Positions 16,686 to 26,912 of a DNA stretch of 34,039 nt are shown here, one piece after another. Position 1 is the stretch's first letter, and each line of letters starts with the position of its first letter. Below the pieces are notes generated by a model. The model ran no database searches and had not been told where the DNA came from. It saw only the letters and a program-made list of their open reading frames with translations. Source of the stretch: Acidobacteriaceae bacterium (GTDB lineage Bacteria; Acidobacteriota; Terriglobia; Terriglobales; Acidobacteriaceae). Position numbers and translations under genes: made by a program. Location: the NCBI GenBank assembly GCA_030041515.1, contig JASHNS010000048.1, forward strand, positions 1 to 34,039. The letters are read 5' to 3'.

Positions 16686-17194
16686 GGGATGATCTCCTTC
16701 TCCGGCCTGACCGGCGAGGAATCAGACTGGGCGCGCGCTTCCCTGATACTGGATTCCAGGCGATCGAGGAGCCCCGTGTCGTAGTGATGCACGGCATCCA
16801 CGAGGCACGAGACCAGAACATCCGGCTGAGCATCGGATTCGGAAAAGAACCGCTGGATCAGGTGCGCGGCACGCTGTCCTTCAAAGTCCCTTGCGGAAAA
16901 AGCCGCTGTATACAGAAATGCGCGGTTCTGTTTTGTTCGCTGCAGGAGGCGCTTGCGAAACAGGCGATCAAGGGTCGTCATCACGGTCGTGTAGGCAAGA
17001 CTCGCGCTCAGGCGATCGGCGACCTGCTGGACCGTCGCACTTCCGAGTTCCAGCAGAACAGAGAGGACTTCACGCTCGCGCCTACCAAGGGCACCGGCGG
17101 GCGGAGCGGTCGTTCGCGTTCCGTTCCCGCTGTCCCTTGCAGCCTTTGGGGCGGGCTCGGGCTCACGTTCAAAACCTTCGCTGGTTTCCGTCAT
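16682..17194 (-). CDS. BlaI/MecI/CopY-family transcriptional repressor
   Basis: 170 residues with a winged-helix domain of the Penicillinase_R family (PF03965): LGRREREVLSVLLELGSATV, then QQVADRLSASLAYTTVMTTL and DRLFRKRLLQRTKQNRAFLY, and a C-terminal dimerisation helix region. It should bind as a dimer to an operator and be inactivated through the M56 peptidase encoded next. About 40 N-terminal residues are extra compared with BlaI, Pro/Ala/Arg-rich and probably disordered. ATG 17194 was chosen because the frame further upstream is antisense to the divergent gene. No strong RBS is visible (CGGA about 9 nt upstream). I did not find a clear TACA/TGTA-type operator in the 140-bp divergent gap. 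Confidence 0.88.
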   Translation of the reverse strand: MTETSEGFEREPEPAPKAARDSGNGTRTTAPPAGALGRREREVLSVLLELGSATVQQVADRLSASLAYTTVMTTLDRLFRKRLLQRTKQNRAFLYTAAFSARDFEGQRAAHLIQRFFSESDAQPDVLVSCLVDAVHHYDTGLLDRLESSIREARAQSDSSPVRPEKEIIP

Positions 17195-17333
17195 ACGGGG
17201 AAATCCGCAGATGACTACGATGATAAGCGTAAACGCGGCGGTCCGCCGAGACGCAACCTCCGAGGAAGACGGAAAATCGGTGGATACCTTCTCACCGGCC
17301 AGGGTCTGCATCGGATACACTGGCAGTTGCTCC

Positions 17334-17831
17334 ATGAATCCCCTCTCCATGCATTCCGACAATCTCGCATCCACCCGGGATGACATGATCGCCTTCATCG
17401 AGGGCCATGGGATGAAGCGCATTCCCGGCCACGCGGGCGATGACGTGCCTTCGATCGTGTGGGATGACGACGAGAATCCGGACAGCTGGAAGGATTTTGT
17501 GGAAACCGCCAAGGCTGCGGGCGCGACATTCATCACGATGAGTGAAGCCGTTCTCGAGAAGGAAGACGTGGAAATCCTGATTGAGGAAGTGCAGGATCAG
17601 AGCTATTCGCTCGACATGGAATCCAGCTCCTCCGAACTGGACGAGGCGCAGTCGCTGGTGAATCAGGTTGGCCGGATCGGCCATATCCAGCTGGGCTTTG
17701 CGCACCAGGGCATCATGTTCCTCCACGAGCTCTCCACCGAGTGGTACGAGCGCTACCAGCAGCTTCTCGACTCGGTCGACGACCTGGGCAGCGTGGTTTT
17801 TGAAGACGAGGATGAAGACGAGGAGCCGTGA
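17334..17831 (+). CDS. Strongly acidic protein of unknown function, coupled to recJ
   Basis: 165 residues from ATG 17334 (ATG 17349 is an alternative; neither has a clear RBS). By my count about 40 residues are Asp/Glu and only 8 Lys/Arg, giving a very low pI. The first half resembles a small alpha/beta domain (TRDDMIAFIEGHGMKRIPGH, SIVWDDDENPDSWKDFVETA, GATFITMSEAVLEKEDVEIL). The second half is helical (ELDEAQSLVNQVGRIGHIQL, FLHELSTEWYERYQQLLDSV), and the C-terminus is a poly-acidic tail (EDEDEDEEP). No signal peptide or membrane segment. The TGA stop overlaps the recJ GTG start, so the two are probably translated together. I do not recognise the family. The frame continues upstream into the divergent promoter region but looks non-coding there. 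Confidence 0.8.
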   Translation: MNPLSMHSDNLASTRDDMIAFIEGHGMKRIPGHAGDDVPSIVWDDDENPDSWKDFVETAKAAGATFITMSEAVLEKEDVEILIEEVQDQSYSLDMESSSSELDEAQSLVNQVGRIGHIQLGFAHQGIMFLHELSTEWYERYQQLLDSVDDLGSVVFEDEDEDEEP

Positions 17832-19585
17832 CCAGGGGCCAGGTTTCGCCGCTCCCGTCACGCTGGACCCTGGCTGGACCCTCTCCTGAAGAATCCGCAG
17901 CGTGCGCCGCTCTGAGTCGCGATGCGCAGCTTCCTCCGCTTGTGGCCGAACTGCTGGTGGCACGCGGAATCGCGACCGCGGCCGATGCCGAGCGATTTCT
18001 CCATCCGCGCATTGAGGATTTGCTCGATCCGTTCTCGATGCTGGGCATGGATCGCGCTGCAGAACGGATTCGGCGGGCCATCGCTGCGCAGGAACCGATT
18101 CTCATCTATGGCGACTACGATGTGGACGGCACTACGGCTACAGTCCTGCTGAAAACCGCCATTGAGCGCCTTGGGGGCACGATCCGCTTCCATATTCCGC
18201 ATCGTCTGCGCGAAGGCTACGGCATGCAGCGCGAGATCCTGGAGATCGCCGCTCGAGAGGGCGTTCGCCTCGTGATCAGCGTCGACACCGGTATCCGCGC
18301 CTTTGCGGCTGCGGAGGCCGCAGCGGAACTGGGTCTGGATCTGATTGTCACCGATCATCATCTGCCCGAAACGGAACTGGGAACGCCGCGAGCGCTGGCT
18401 GTGCTGAATCCCAACCAGGCCGGCTGCGAGTATGGCTGCCGCCATCTCTGTGGGGCGGGCGTCGCGTTCAAGCTGGCGCAGGCGCTGCTGGAGGCGTGGG
18501 ACCGCGAGCGCGCGCGAACGAAGATCCTGCCCTCGTTCCTGAAGATGCTGGCGATTGCCACGATCGCCGACGCGGTGCCGCTGCTGGGCGAGAATCGGGT
18601 TTTCGTGGCGCTGGGTTTGGAGGAGCTGCGGCGGCCTGTCGGACTCGGCCTGCGCGCGCTGATGCGGGAAGCGCAGATCGATCCGGCGCGACGCCCGCTG
18701 ACAGCGGTGGATGTCGCCTTTCGCCTGGCGCCGCGGATCAACGCGGCGGGACGGATGGACATTGCCAGCGAGGTCATCGAGCTCTTCACGACTCGCGACG
18801 AGACGCGGGCCAGCGAACTGGCGGCGAAGCTGGAACGGCTGAATCAGGAGCGCCGCTCTGCCGAGGCCGCGGTACTGGCAGAGATCGCCGTCCGGCTCGA
18901 GGAGCCGTGCTTTCGCGAGACTCGCTGCATTGTGATGGATGGGGATGGGTGGCATCGAGGGGTCATCGGGATTCTCGCCTCGCGCATCGTGGACCAGACG
19001 GGCAAACCGGCGGTGGTGGTGACGCGCGAAAACGGCGAGGCGTATGGGTCAGGACGCTCGATTCCGGCTTTTCATCTGCTGGAAGCGATTGAGAGCTGCC
19101 ATGAGCTGTTCACTCGCTTCGGCGGCCATGCGCATGCGGTTGGATTTTCGCTGCCATCGGACCGCGTGCCCGAACTGCGCGAGCGGCTTGGGGCGTGGGC
19201 TGCGGAGCATCTGCGCGAAGAGGACCTGGGCAATCCGCTGGAATGCCACGCCGTGCTCGCGCTGGACGAAATCACACCGGTGCTCTTCGAGTGGCTGCGG
19301 CGGATGGAGCCTTTCGGCATGGGAAATGAAGAGCCGATCTTCGTGGCGCGTAACGTGCGCGTCACCGCGCCGCCGCAGTTCATGAAGGAGAAGCATGTAC
19401 GGCTGCGCATGGCGCAGGGCCGAAGCTTCTCCGCGGTGGGATGGAATCTTGCCAAACGCGTTCGCGAACTCCAGGTGGGGCCGGAATCGATAGTGCAGCT
19501 TGCGTACCGGGTGCGCCACAACGATCATCCGGATTTCGGGGGGCTGGAACTGGAGATTGCGGGAATCGAAGCGGCGTCCTCCTGA
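17828..19585 (+). CDS. recJ: Single-stranded-DNA-specific exonuclease RecJ
   Basis: RecJ degrades single-stranded DNA 5'-3' in recombination, mismatch and base-excision repair. The 585-residue protein has the DHH-family motifs: [18 protein letters not shown] (residues 91-108, metal ligands D96, D98, D100), [17 protein letters not shown] (DHH at 176-178), [14 protein letters not shown], and [12 protein letters not shown]. The DHHA1 part has [18 protein letters not shown], then [15 protein letters not shown] and [12 protein letters not shown], followed by the C-terminal OB-fold region. Length and motif order are normal. The GTG start at 17828 overlaps the previous gene's TGA (GTGA); GAGGAG lies just before it, inside the upstream gene. 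Cytoplasmic. Confidence 0.97.
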   Translation: MTRGQVSPLPSRWTLAGPSPEESAACAALSRDAQLPPLVAELLVARGIATAADAERFLHPRIEDLLDPFSMLGMDRAAERIRRAIAAQEPILIYGDYDVDGTTATVLLKTAIERLGGTIRFHIPHRLREGYGMQREILEIAAREGVRLVISVDTGIRAFAAAEAAAELGLDLIVTDHHLPETELGTPRALAVLNPNQAGCEYGCRHLCGAGVAFKLAQALLEAWDRERARTKILPSFLKMLAIATIADAVPLLGENRVFVALGLEELRRPVGLGLRALMREAQIDPARRPLTAVDVAFRLAPRINAAGRMDIASEVIELFTTRDETRASELAAKLERLNQERRSAEAAVLAEIAVRLEEPCFRETRCIVMDGDGWHRGVIGILASRIVDQTGKPAVVVTRENGEAYGSGRSIPAFHLLEAIESCHELFTRFGGHAHAVGFSLPSDRVPELRERLGAWAAEHLREEDLGNPLECHAVLALDEITPVLFEWLRRMEPFGMGNEEPIFVARNVRVTAPPQFMKEKHVRLRMAQGRSFSAVGWNLAKRVRELQVGPESIVQLAYRVRHNDHPDFGGLELEIAGIEAASS

Positions 19586-19701
19586 CGCCCGGCAAATTCA
19601 CAGCATCGCAACACAGGAAACCGCTGTCCGCCTGGACTTTGCATTGCGCGAGTCCTACCGTGAAAGCAGAGACATCTCCGGAAAGGAGAATCGAAGCTGC
19701 T

Positions 19702-22104
19702 ATGAGCGCTTCCATATCCGCCCCCGAAAAGGTTCTGTCTGCCGAGGAACTTCGCCAGATGGATGCCTACTGGCGCGCCTGCAATTATCTGTGCGCGGGC
19801 ATGATTTACCTGCGCGACAATCCGCTGCTGCGGAAGCCGCTCGAAGCCGAACAGATCAAGAAGCGCCTGCTGGGGCACTGGGGTTCCGACCCGGGCCAGA
19901 CTTTCGTCTGGGTGCATCTGAACCGGCTGATCCGGAAGTACGACCTGAACATGATCTACATTTCCGGACCCGGACACGGAGCGCCAGCCACGCTGTCGAA
20001 TGCCTGGATGGAAGGCACGTATTCGGAGATCTATCCCGAGAAGAGCCAGGACCTGGAGGGGCTGAGGCGCTTCTTCGGGCAGTTTTCCTTTCCTGGAGGT
20101 ATTGGCAGCCATTGCACACCGGAGACGCCAGGCTCGATCCATGAAGGCGGAGAGCTGGGGTACAGCCTGTCGCACGCGTTTGGCGCAGCGTTCGACAATC
20201 CCGATCTGATTGTGAACTGCGTGGTCGGCGACGGCGAGGCGGAAACCGGGCCGATGGCGACGTCGTGGCACAGCAACAAGTTTCTGAATCCTGTACGGGA
20301 CGGCGCGGTGTTGCCGATTCTGCACCTGAACGGATACAAGATTGCAAACCCGACGATTCTGGCGCGAATTTCGCACGAAGAAGTGGAGTCGCTCTTCCGT
20401 GGCTATGGATGGAAGCCGCATTTCGTCGAGGGCGACGATCCGGAGACGATGCACCAGACGATGGCGGCCACCCTGGAGCGGTGCATCGAGGAGATTCGCA
20501 GCATCCAGCGCGAGGCGCGGGAGCATGGCCGGTTCGCCGGGGCCAGGTCAGGATGGCCGCGCTGGCCGATGATCGTGCTGCGTTCGCCCAAAGGCTGGAC
20601 GGGGCCGAAGGAAGTGGACGGCCACCGCGTGGAAGGATTCTGGCGCGCGCATCAGGTGCCGATTCTCGACGTGACGGACAATTCAAAACACCTGAAGCTG
20701 CTGGAGAGCTGGCTGCGCAGCTATCGGCCGGAGGAGCTGTTCGACGAAACGGGCGCGCCGGTTGCGGAGCTGCTGGCGCTGCCGCCCAAAGGAGACCGGC
20801 GGATGTCGGCCAACCCGCACGCCAACGGCGGGAAGCTGCGGCAGCCGCTGCACATGCCGGATTTCCGCGATTACGCCGTGAAGGTGAAGAAGCCGGCGAG
20901 CGAATATGTGGGCGCGACGGAGGTTCTGGCGCACTTTTTGCGCGATGTGATGCGGAACAACATGACGAACTTCCGCGTCTTTGGGCCGGATGAGACGGCG
21001 TCGAATCGGCTGCAGGCGATTTACGAGGCGAGCCCCAAGACCTGGATGGAGAAAATCCTGCCGGAAGATGCCGACGGGACGGAGATCGCGCCGGATGGCC
21101 GCGTGATGGAGATGCTGAGCGAACACACGCTGGAGGGCTGGCTGGAAGGCTATCTGCTCACGGGGCGGCATGGGTTTTTCGCCACGTACGAAGCGTTCGT
21201 GCACGTGATTGACTCGATGTTCAACCAGCACGCCAAATGGCTGGAGAAGTCGAAAACGGAGCTGCGCTGGCGGGCGGCCGTATCATCGCTGAATCTGCTG
21301 ATCACTTCCGTGGTCTGGCGGCAGGATCACAACGGGTTTTCGCACCAGGATCCTGGATTTCTGGATGTGGTGGCGAACAAGAGCGCGGAGGTGGTGCGCA
21401 TCTATTTGCCGCCGGATGCCAATTGCCTGCTGAGCGTGGCGGACCACTGCCTGCGCTCGGTCGATTACGTCAACGTGATTGTGGCGGACAAGCAGCCGCA
21501 CCTGCAGTATCTGGACATGGACGCGGCCATCAAACATTGCACGAAAGGCGCGGGGATCTGGGACTTCGCCAGCACCGACGACGGAGCCGAACCGGACGCG
21601 GTGCTGGCCTGTGCCGGAGATATCGCGACGATGGAAGCGCTGGCCGCCGCGGCAATCCTGCGCGAGCACTTCCCTGATCTGAAGCTGCGCTTCGTGAACG
21701 TGGTGGATTTGTTCCGGCTGCAGCCGGAGGCGGAACACCCACATGGGCTGTCGGAGGCTGAATTCGATTCCCTGTTCACGACGGATAAGCCGGTGATCTT
21801 CAACTTCCATGGCTATCCGTTGCTGATTCACCGGCTGACGTATCGGCGGCGGAATCATGACAATATCCATGTGCGCGGATACAAGGAGAAGGGCAACATC
21901 AACACGCCGCTGGAGCTGGCGATCCTGAACAACGTGAGCCGGTACAACCTGGCGCTGGACACGATCGACCGCGTGCCGCGCCTGCACAACGTGGGATCGC
22001 ATACGCAGGACTGGCTGCGCGACCAGATCACCGAGAGCCTGAACTACGCGCACACGTGGGGCATCGACAAACCGGAGATCAGAAACTGGACATGGCCGCT
22101 GTGA
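19702..22104 (+). CDS. xfp: Xylulose-5-phosphate/fructose-6-phosphate phosphoketolase
   Basis: This thiamine-diphosphate enzyme cleaves xylulose-5-P (and often fructose-6-P) with phosphate to acetyl-P plus glyceraldehyde-3-P or erythrose-4-P. The 800-residue length is standard. Recognisable blocks are [20 protein letters not shown] near the N-terminus, [14 protein letters not shown] (88-100), [20 protein letters not shown], the ThDP-binding [15 protein letters not shown] (176-190), [11 protein letters not shown] (208-218), and in the second half [30 protein letters not shown] and [17 protein letters not shown] 19702 gives the family N-terminus; AAGGAG is 13 nt upstream, longer than ideal. It overlaps ackA by 13 bp, forming an operon that yields acetate and ATP. 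Dual substrate use cannot be decided from sequence alone. Confidence 0.96.
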   Translation: MSASISAPEKVLSAEELRQMDAYWRACNYLCAGMIYLRDNPLLRKPLEAEQIKKRLLGHWGSDPGQTFVWVHLNRLIRKYDLNMIYISGPGHGAPATLSNAWMEGTYSEIYPEKSQDLEGLRRFFGQFSFPGGIGSHCTPETPGSIHEGGELGYSLSHAFGAAFDNPDLIVNCVVGDGEAETGPMATSWHSNKFLNPVRDGAVLPILHLNGYKIANPTILARISHEEVESLFRGYGWKPHFVEGDDPETMHQTMAATLERCIEEIRSIQREAREHGRFAGARSGWPRWPMIVLRSPKGWTGPKEVDGHRVEGFWRAHQVPILDVTDNSKHLKLLESWLRSYRPEELFDETGAPVAELLALPPKGDRRMSANPHANGGKLRQPLHMPDFRDYAVKVKKPASEYVGATEVLAHFLRDVMRNNMTNFRVFGPDETASNRLQAIYEASPKTWMEKILPEDADGTEIAPDGRVMEMLSEHTLEGWLEGYLLTGRHGFFATYEAFVHVIDSMFNQHAKWLEKSKTELRWRAAVSSLNLLITSVVWRQDHNGFSHQDPGFLDVVANKSAEVVRIYLPPDANCLLSVADHCLRSVDYVNVIVADKQPHLQYLDMDAAIKHCTKGAGIWDFASTDDGAEPDAVLACAGDIATMEALAAAAILREHFPDLKLRFVNVVDLFRLQPEAEHPHGLSEAEFDSLFTTDKPVIFNFHGYPLLIHRLTYRRRNHDNIHVRGYKEKGNINTPLELAILNNVSRYNLALDTIDRVPRLHNVGSHTQDWLRDQITESLNYAHTWGIDKPEIRNWTWPL

Positions 22105-23246
22105 AGGGCGGCGACGAACTGGTGCTGGCGGTCAACAGCGGGTCGTCATCGCTGAAGTTCGGGCTCTACGGGCGGCCTGCGCGCGACTCCGATCCTCCGC
22201 TGGCGCTGAGCGGCGGGGCGGATGGCATTGGACATTCGAATGGGCGGCTGCAGATCCAATCGGCCGAGGGCGAGACGCTCCAGGACGAGAAGTATGCGCT
22301 GGATTCGCAGGGGGCGGCGCTCAAGGAGATTCTGGCGGCGGTGGAGCGCTTCGCAGGAGCGCGGCCGGCTGCGGTGGGCAACCGCATCGTCCATGGCGGA
22401 CCACATTTGCGCGAGCATCAGGCGATTACGCCGGGGCTGGTGAAGACGCTGCGCGAGGCGGTGCATTTTGCGCCGCTGCACATTCCTCCGGCGGTGAAGC
22501 TGATTGAGGAGACGGCGCAGCTGCTGCCGGGCGTGGCGCAGTATGCATGCTTCGATACGGCGTTTCATCGCACTATGCCGGAGACTTCGCGGCGCTTTGC
22601 GCTGCCCGAGCATTTGTACGACATGGGCGTGGAGCGCTTCGGGTTTCACGGGCTGTCGTATGAGTCGATTGTGGAGCGGCTGGGCGACGATCTGCCGGAA
22701 CGAGTGGTCTGTGCGCATCTGGGCTCGGGCGCCAGCCTGGTGGCGCTGCATCGCGGGCGGTCGATCGACACCAGCATGGGCATGACGCCGACGGGCGGCA
22801 TTCCGATGGCGACGCGCAGCGGAGATCTGGATCCTGGAATTCTGCTGTTCCTGCTGCGCACGGAGAAGCTGACAGCGGATCAGGTGGAGGATTTGCTGAA
22901 CCGCGAATCAGGCCTGAAGGCACTCTCCGGGGGCGAGTCGGACATGCGGCTGCTGGAGAAGGCAGCGGCGGAGGGCCATGTGCGGGCGAAGCTGGCGATT
23001 GAGAGCTTCGCTTTCGCGGCGCGCAAATTTATCGGCGCTTATGCGGCCGAGCTGGGCGGCCTGGATCTGCTGGTTTTTACTGGCGGCATTGGCGAGCACA
23101 GCGCTCCAATGCGGGATCGGATATGCCGGGGACTGGATTTCCTGGGCATCGCCGGCGGCGATCCGGAACGCTGCGCCAAGGTCCGCGTGATGACGGCGGA
23201 AGAGGAACTGCAGATCGCCCGAATCACATGGCGGCTGCACCGCTGA
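22092..23246 (+). CDS. ackA: Acetate kinase
   Basis: Acetate kinase converts acetyl-phosphate and ADP to acetate and ATP. The 384-residue protein has the ASKHA-fold motifs: [18 protein letters not shown] at the N-terminus, [12 protein letters not shown] (substrate Arg), [65 protein letters not shown] and [15 protein letters not shown]. Length is near the usual 400. The start overlaps the end of xfp; ATG 22092 or GTG 22101 (GTGA overlap with the xfp stop) are both possible, and neither has a strong RBS, so translation is probably coupled. No phosphotransacetylase is in the window, so acetyl-P from phosphoketolase is the expected substrate. Confidence 0.95.
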   Translation: MAAVKGGDELVLAVNSGSSSLKFGLYGRPARDSDPPLALSGGADGIGHSNGRLQIQSAEGETLQDEKYALDSQGAALKEILAAVERFAGARPAAVGNRIVHGGPHLREHQAITPGLVKTLREAVHFAPLHIPPAVKLIEETAQLLPGVAQYACFDTAFHRTMPETSRRFALPEHLYDMGVERFGFHGLSYESIVERLGDDLPERVVCAHLGSGASLVALHRGRSIDTSMGMTPTGGIPMATRSGDLDPGILLFLLRTEKLTADQVEDLLNRESGLKALSGGESDMRLLEKAAAEGHVRAKLAIESFAFAARKFIGAYAAELGGLDLLVFTGGIGEHSAPMRDRICRGLDFLGIAGGDPERCAKVRVMTAEEELQIARITWRLHR

Positions 23247-23280
23247 GTACTTCGGTGCCCGCGTCCTGCCGGGGCCGAGG

Positions 23281-23310
23281 TTGACGCTGCTTCCACCGCC
23301 CACGAATAAT
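23281..23310 (+). promoter_or_regulatory. Sigma70-type promoter of the sdhCAB operon
   Basis: TTGACG (23281-23286) and AATAAT (23305-23310) are separated by 18 bp, each matching consensus at 5/6. Predicted transcription start is near 23317, leaving a leader of about 130 nt before sdhC. A short inverted repeat, TCGCC/GGCGA (23317-23331), lies right at the predicted start and could be an operator. Confidence 0.55.
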
Positions 23311-23377
23311 AAAGATTCGCCTGCAGGGCGATTGCGCGCCATGGGCAGTTCGCCCGCGTCAGCCGAAGTTTCAGAAT

Positions 23378-23394
23378 CCGGCGGGTACCGCCGG
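23378..23394 (+). other. GC-rich hairpin in the sdh leader
   Basis: CCGGCGG and CCGCCGG form a perfect 7-bp stem around GTA, about 55 nt before the sdhC start, inside the predicted untranslated leader. It has no T-tract, so a role in mRNA stability or translation control is more likely than termination. The role is an inference. Confidence 0.35.
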
Positions 23395-23449
23395 CCATCA
23401 ACATCAGAGAAGGAATTGTGACCAAGACCAATAGAGTTGGGTGCAAGCG

Positions 23450-24139
23450 ATGAGCAGTGCGGTCGCGAGCCCGCGCGACAACCGGGCCCCGGGGTTCTGG
23501 GGATCCACGAACGGCAAGAAAGCCGTGATGGCGGTAACGGGATGCATCCTGTTTCTGTTCATCATCGGCCATCTGCTCGGCAATCTTCAGATCTTCGAAA
23601 GCGCAGCCAGGCTGAATGCCTATGGGCGCCTCCTGCACAATCTGGGCGAACTGCTGTGGATTATTCGCGGCGTTCTGCTGCTTTGCGTGGTGCTGCACAT
23701 CTGGGCCACGTTCCAGTTGTGGTCGCGGAATCGCGAGGCGCGGCCGGTTGGCTATAAGGTGAAGAAGTCCGTTGCCTCCAGCTACGCGGACCGGACGATG
23801 TACTGGAGCGGGCCGATCGTGCTGGCGTTCGTGATCTTCCACCTGCTGGAGTTCACGGCGGGCACGATTCACCCGGAGTCGCGATTTATTCCCGGCGATG
23901 TGTATCACAACGTGGTGGCGGGGTTCAGCGTGTGGTGGGTTTCGGCGTGGTACATCTTCTCGCTGATCCTGCTGGGCATGCACCTGCGGCACGGACTGTG
24001 GAGCATGTTCCAGTCGCTGGGACTGAATCATCCGCGGCACACGCCGGTGCTGAAGCAGGCGGCGCTGTGGATCGCGATTCTGATTACCGCGGGATACATT
24101 TCGATCCCGGTGAGCGTTTTGGCGGGCTGGGTGCGATAG
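23450..24139 (+). CDS. sdhC: Succinate dehydrogenase/fumarate reductase cytochrome b subunit (type B)
   Basis: 229 residues with five predicted membrane helices: KAVMAVTGCILFLFIIGHLL, LLWIIRGVLLLCVVLHIWAT, IVLAFVIFHLLEFTAG, SVWWVSAWYIFSLILLGMHL and AALWIAILITAGYISIPVSV. Histidines in IGHLLGN, VLHIW, IFHLLEF and GMHLRHG are candidate ligands for two haem b groups, as in type B enzymes of Bacillus subtilis and Wolinella, which work with menaquinone. The single five-helix anchor replaces the separate SdhC/SdhD pair. ATG 23450 was preferred to the in-frame GTG 23441; no strong RBS is visible for either. First gene of sdhCAB; sdhA starts immediately after its stop. Confidence 0.93.
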   Translation: MSSAVASPRDNRAPGFWGSTNGKKAVMAVTGCILFLFIIGHLLGNLQIFESAARLNAYGRLLHNLGELLWIIRGVLLLCVVLHIWATFQLWSRNREARPVGYKVKKSVASSYADRTMYWSGPIVLAFVIFHLLEFTAGTIHPESRFIPGDVYHNVVAGFSVWWVSAWYIFSLILLGMHLRHGLWSMFQSLGLNHPRHTPVLKQAALWIAILITAGYISIPVSVLAGWVR

Positions 24140-26053
24140 ATGAAACTGGACGCAAGAATTCCTTCGGGACCGATTGAACAGGCCTGGGACAAAGCACGTT
24201 TCGACATGAAACTGGTCAACCCGGCGAATAAGCGGCGGCACACCCTGATCGTGGTGGGCTCGGGACTGGCGGGCGGGTCGGCCGCTGCCACTCTTGGCGA
24301 ACTGGGCTACAACGTGAAGTGCTTCTGCTTTCAGGATTCGCCGCGGCGGGCGCACTCCATTGCCGCGCAGGGTGGCATCAACGCGGCGAAGAATTACCAG
24401 AACGACGGCGACAGCATCTACCGGCTCTTTTATGACACGGTGAAGGGCGGCGATTTCCGCGCGCGCGAGGCGAACGTGTACCGGCTGGCGCAGAACAGCG
24501 TGAACATCATCGACCAGTGCGTGGCGCAGGGCGTGCCGTTCGCGCGCGAGTACGGTGGCTCGCTGGAGAACCGCTCGTTTGGCGGCGCGCAGGTTTCGCG
24601 TACGTTTTATGCGCGCGGACAGACAGGACAGCAACTCCTCCTCGGCGCCTATCAGGCGCTGGAGCGCCAGGTAGACACGGGTCAGGTCACGATGTTCCCG
24701 CGCAGCGAAATGCTGGACCTGATTGTGATCGACGGCAAGGCGCGCGGCATCATCGTGCGCAACCTGATCACGGGCAAGCTGAGCGTGCACATCGCCGATG
24801 CCGTGATTCTGGCGACGGGCGGCTACGGGAACGTCTATTATCTGTCGACGAACGCGAAGGGATCGAACGCCACGGCGATCTGGCGGGCGTACAAGCGCGG
24901 GGCCCTGTTCGCGAATCCGTGCTTCACGCAGATTCACCCGACCTGCATTCCGGTTTCCGGCGATTACCAGTCGAAACTGACGCTGATGAGCGAATCGCTG
25001 CGCAACGACGGGCGGATCTGGGTTCCGAAACAAAAAGGCGACAAGCGGCCGCCGGATCAGATTCCGGAGGCGGAGCGCGATTACTACCTGGAGCGGCGCT
25101 ATCCGAGCTTCGGCAACCTGGTGCCGCGCGACGTGGCGTCGCGCAACGCCAAGGCTGTTTGCGATGAAGGGCGCGGCGTGGGCGAAACCGGCCTGGGCGT
25201 TTACCTGGATTTCTCCGAGGCGATCCAGCGGCTGGGCGAGGAGACGATCCGGGAACGGTACGGGAACCTGTTCGACATGTATCAGCGCATCACGGACGAG
25301 AACCCGTACAAGGTGCCGATGCGCATCTATCCCGCGATCCACTACACGATGGGCGGATTGTGGGTGGATTACCAGTTGCAGAGCACGATTCCGGGGCTGT
25401 TTGTGCTGGGCGAGGCGAATTTTTCCGACCATGGAGCGAACCGGCTGGGCGCCAGCGCGCTGATGCAGGGACTTTCGGACGGTTATTTCATCATTCCCTA
25501 CACGGTCGGGAACTATCTGGCCTCGACGAAGCTCGAAAAAGTGAGCGAGAGCAGCGCCGATGCGCAGGCCGTTCTGAGCTCGGTGCAGCAGGGCGTCGAG
25601 AAATTGCTGGCGATTCCGGGCAAGCGCACGGTGGACTCGTTCCATCGCGAGCTGGGCAAGATCATGTGGGACGACTGCGGCATGTCGCGCAACGCCGCGG
25701 GGCTGAAGGACGCCATCGGCAGGATTCGCGCGCTGCGGGAAGAATTCTGGCGGAACCTGAACGTGCCGGGATCGAGCGACGATCTGAACCAGAGTTTGGA
25801 GAAAGCGGGGCGGGTTGCGGATTTTCTGGAGCTGGGCGAGCTGATGTGCCTGGACGCGCTGGAGCGCAACGAATCGTGCGGCGGGCACTTCCGCGAGGAA
25901 TATCAGACGCCGGATGGGGAGGCACAGCGCGATGACGAGCACTACAGCTACGCGGCGGCCTGGGGCTATACGGGGCCGGGCAATCCGCCCGAGCTGAACA
26001 AGGAGCCGCTGGAGTTCCATTACGTCCACCCGAGCCAGAGGAGCTACAAATAA
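24140..26053 (+). CDS. sdhA: Succinate dehydrogenase/fumarate reductase flavoprotein subunit
   Basis: 637 residues. This subunit oxidises succinate to fumarate and carries covalent FAD. Visible are the dinucleotide-binding motif [20 protein letters not shown], the FAD-attachment region [17 protein letters not shown], the substrate-side segments [20 protein letters not shown] and [51 protein letters not shown], and [20 protein letters not shown]. Length and the long C-terminal helical domain are those of type B/epsilon-type enzymes. ATG 24140 follows the sdhC stop with no gap, and sdhB follows directly, so the three are co-translated. Direction (succinate oxidation or fumarate reduction) cannot be set from sequence. 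Confidence 0.96.
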   Translation: MKLDARIPSGPIEQAWDKARFDMKLVNPANKRRHTLIVVGSGLAGGSAAATLGELGYNVKCFCFQDSPRRAHSIAAQGGINAAKNYQNDGDSIYRLFYDTVKGGDFRAREANVYRLAQNSVNIIDQCVAQGVPFAREYGGSLENRSFGGAQVSRTFYARGQTGQQLLLGAYQALERQVDTGQVTMFPRSEMLDLIVIDGKARGIIVRNLITGKLSVHIADAVILATGGYGNVYYLSTNAKGSNATAIWRAYKRGALFANPCFTQIHPTCIPVSGDYQSKLTLMSESLRNDGRIWVPKQKGDKRPPDQIPEAERDYYLERRYPSFGNLVPRDVASRNAKAVCDEGRGVGETGLGVYLDFSEAIQRLGEETIRERYGNLFDMYQRITDENPYKVPMRIYPAIHYTMGGLWVDYQLQSTIPGLFVLGEANFSDHGANRLGASALMQGLSDGYFIIPYTVGNYLASTKLEKVSESSADAQAVLSSVQQGVEKLLAIPGKRTVDSFHRELGKIMWDDCGMSRNAAGLKDAIGRIRALREEFWRNLNVPGSSDDLNQSLEKAGRVADFLELGELMCLDALERNESCGGHFREEYQTPDGEAQRDDEHYSYAAAWGYTGPGNPPELNKEPLEFHYVHPSQRSYK

Positions 26054-26854
26054 ATGAAACTGACACTGACCATCTGGCGGCAGAAGGGGCCCGACTCCAA
26101 AGGCAAGTTCGTCAGTTATCCCATGGATAACGTCAATCCTGAAATGTCGATGCTGGAATGCCTGGATGTGCTCAACGAGAGCCTGGCGGAGCGCGGCGAG
26201 GAGCCGGTGGCGTTCGAGCACGACTGCCGGGAAGGCATCTGCGGTTCCTGCGGGTTCATGATCAGCGGCGTAGCGCACGGGCCGCAGCCGGCGACGACCG
26301 TTTGCCAGCTCACGATGCGGCATTTCAAAGACGGCGAGGAACTGGTGCTGGAGCCCTGGCGGTCGCGCGCATTCCCCTTCGTGAAGGACCTTGTTGTTGA
26401 CCGGCGCGCCTTCGATCGCATCATTGAGTCAGGCGGCTACATTTCCGTCTCCACCGGCAATGCCCCGGACGGCAATGCAATTCCGGTCGGTAAGGAAGAA
26501 TCCGACAGGGCGATGGATGCGGCAGCCTGCATCGGCTGCGGCGCGTGCGTGGCGGCTTGTCCGAACGGGTCGGCTGCGCTGTTCACGGGCGCTAAGATCG
26601 CTCACCTGGGGATCCTGCCTCAGGGCCAGCCGGAACGCGATCGCCGCGCCGTGCGCATGGTGGCGCAGATGCACGAGGAAGGTTTCGGCAGCTGCACGAA
26701 CATCGGCGAGTGCACCGGCGTCTGCCCCAAGGAGATTCCGCTGGAAGTTATTGCGCGGATGAACCGCGATTATCTGGGCGGAGCCTGGCGGGAGCGGAAA
26801 AACGTCGTCACGACGATTGCGCCGGTCAGCGACTGGGATTTCGCGAAGAAGTAG
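26054..26854 (+). CDS. sdhB: Succinate dehydrogenase/fumarate reductase iron-sulfur subunit
   Basis: 266 residues. It carries electrons from the flavin to the membrane haem and quinone through three clusters. Ligands visible: the [2Fe-2S] set in [17 protein letters not shown] plus TTVCQL, the [4Fe-4S] set in [14 protein letters not shown], and the [3Fe-4S] set in [18 protein letters not shown], which also supplies the last cysteine of the middle cluster. The ATG directly follows the sdhA TAA. It is the last gene of the operon; no terminator was found before the M19 gene, so read-through is possible. Confidence 0.96.
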   Translation: MKLTLTIWRQKGPDSKGKFVSYPMDNVNPEMSMLECLDVLNESLAERGEEPVAFEHDCREGICGSCGFMISGVAHGPQPATTVCQLTMRHFKDGEELVLEPWRSRAFPFVKDLVVDRRAFDRIIESGGYISVSTGNAPDGNAIPVGKEESDRAMDAAACIGCGACVAACPNGSAALFTGAKIAHLGILPQGQPERDRRAVRMVAQMHEEGFGSCTNIGECTGVCPKEIPLEVIARMNRDYLGGAWRERKNVVTTIAPVSDWDFAKK

Positions 26855-26912
26855 CTTTCCACTTGTCAGGCGATTGTCTTCTATTCTCGACGCAGGTCCC
26901 TGGCTGCTGCCT

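Noticed and set aside
17195-17333. BlaI operator (TACG...CGTA around 17217-17232) in the divergent gap
   Set aside because: The arms are only 4 bp, the 8-bp spacing is unlike known TACA/TGTA BlaI operators, and the match is imperfect.
23039-26323. Open frame of more than 1000 codons on the minus strand across ackA/sdh
   Set aside because: It lies antisense to ackA, sdhC, sdhA and sdhB, all of which are certain, and its translation is Arg/His/Gln-rich low-quality sequence.
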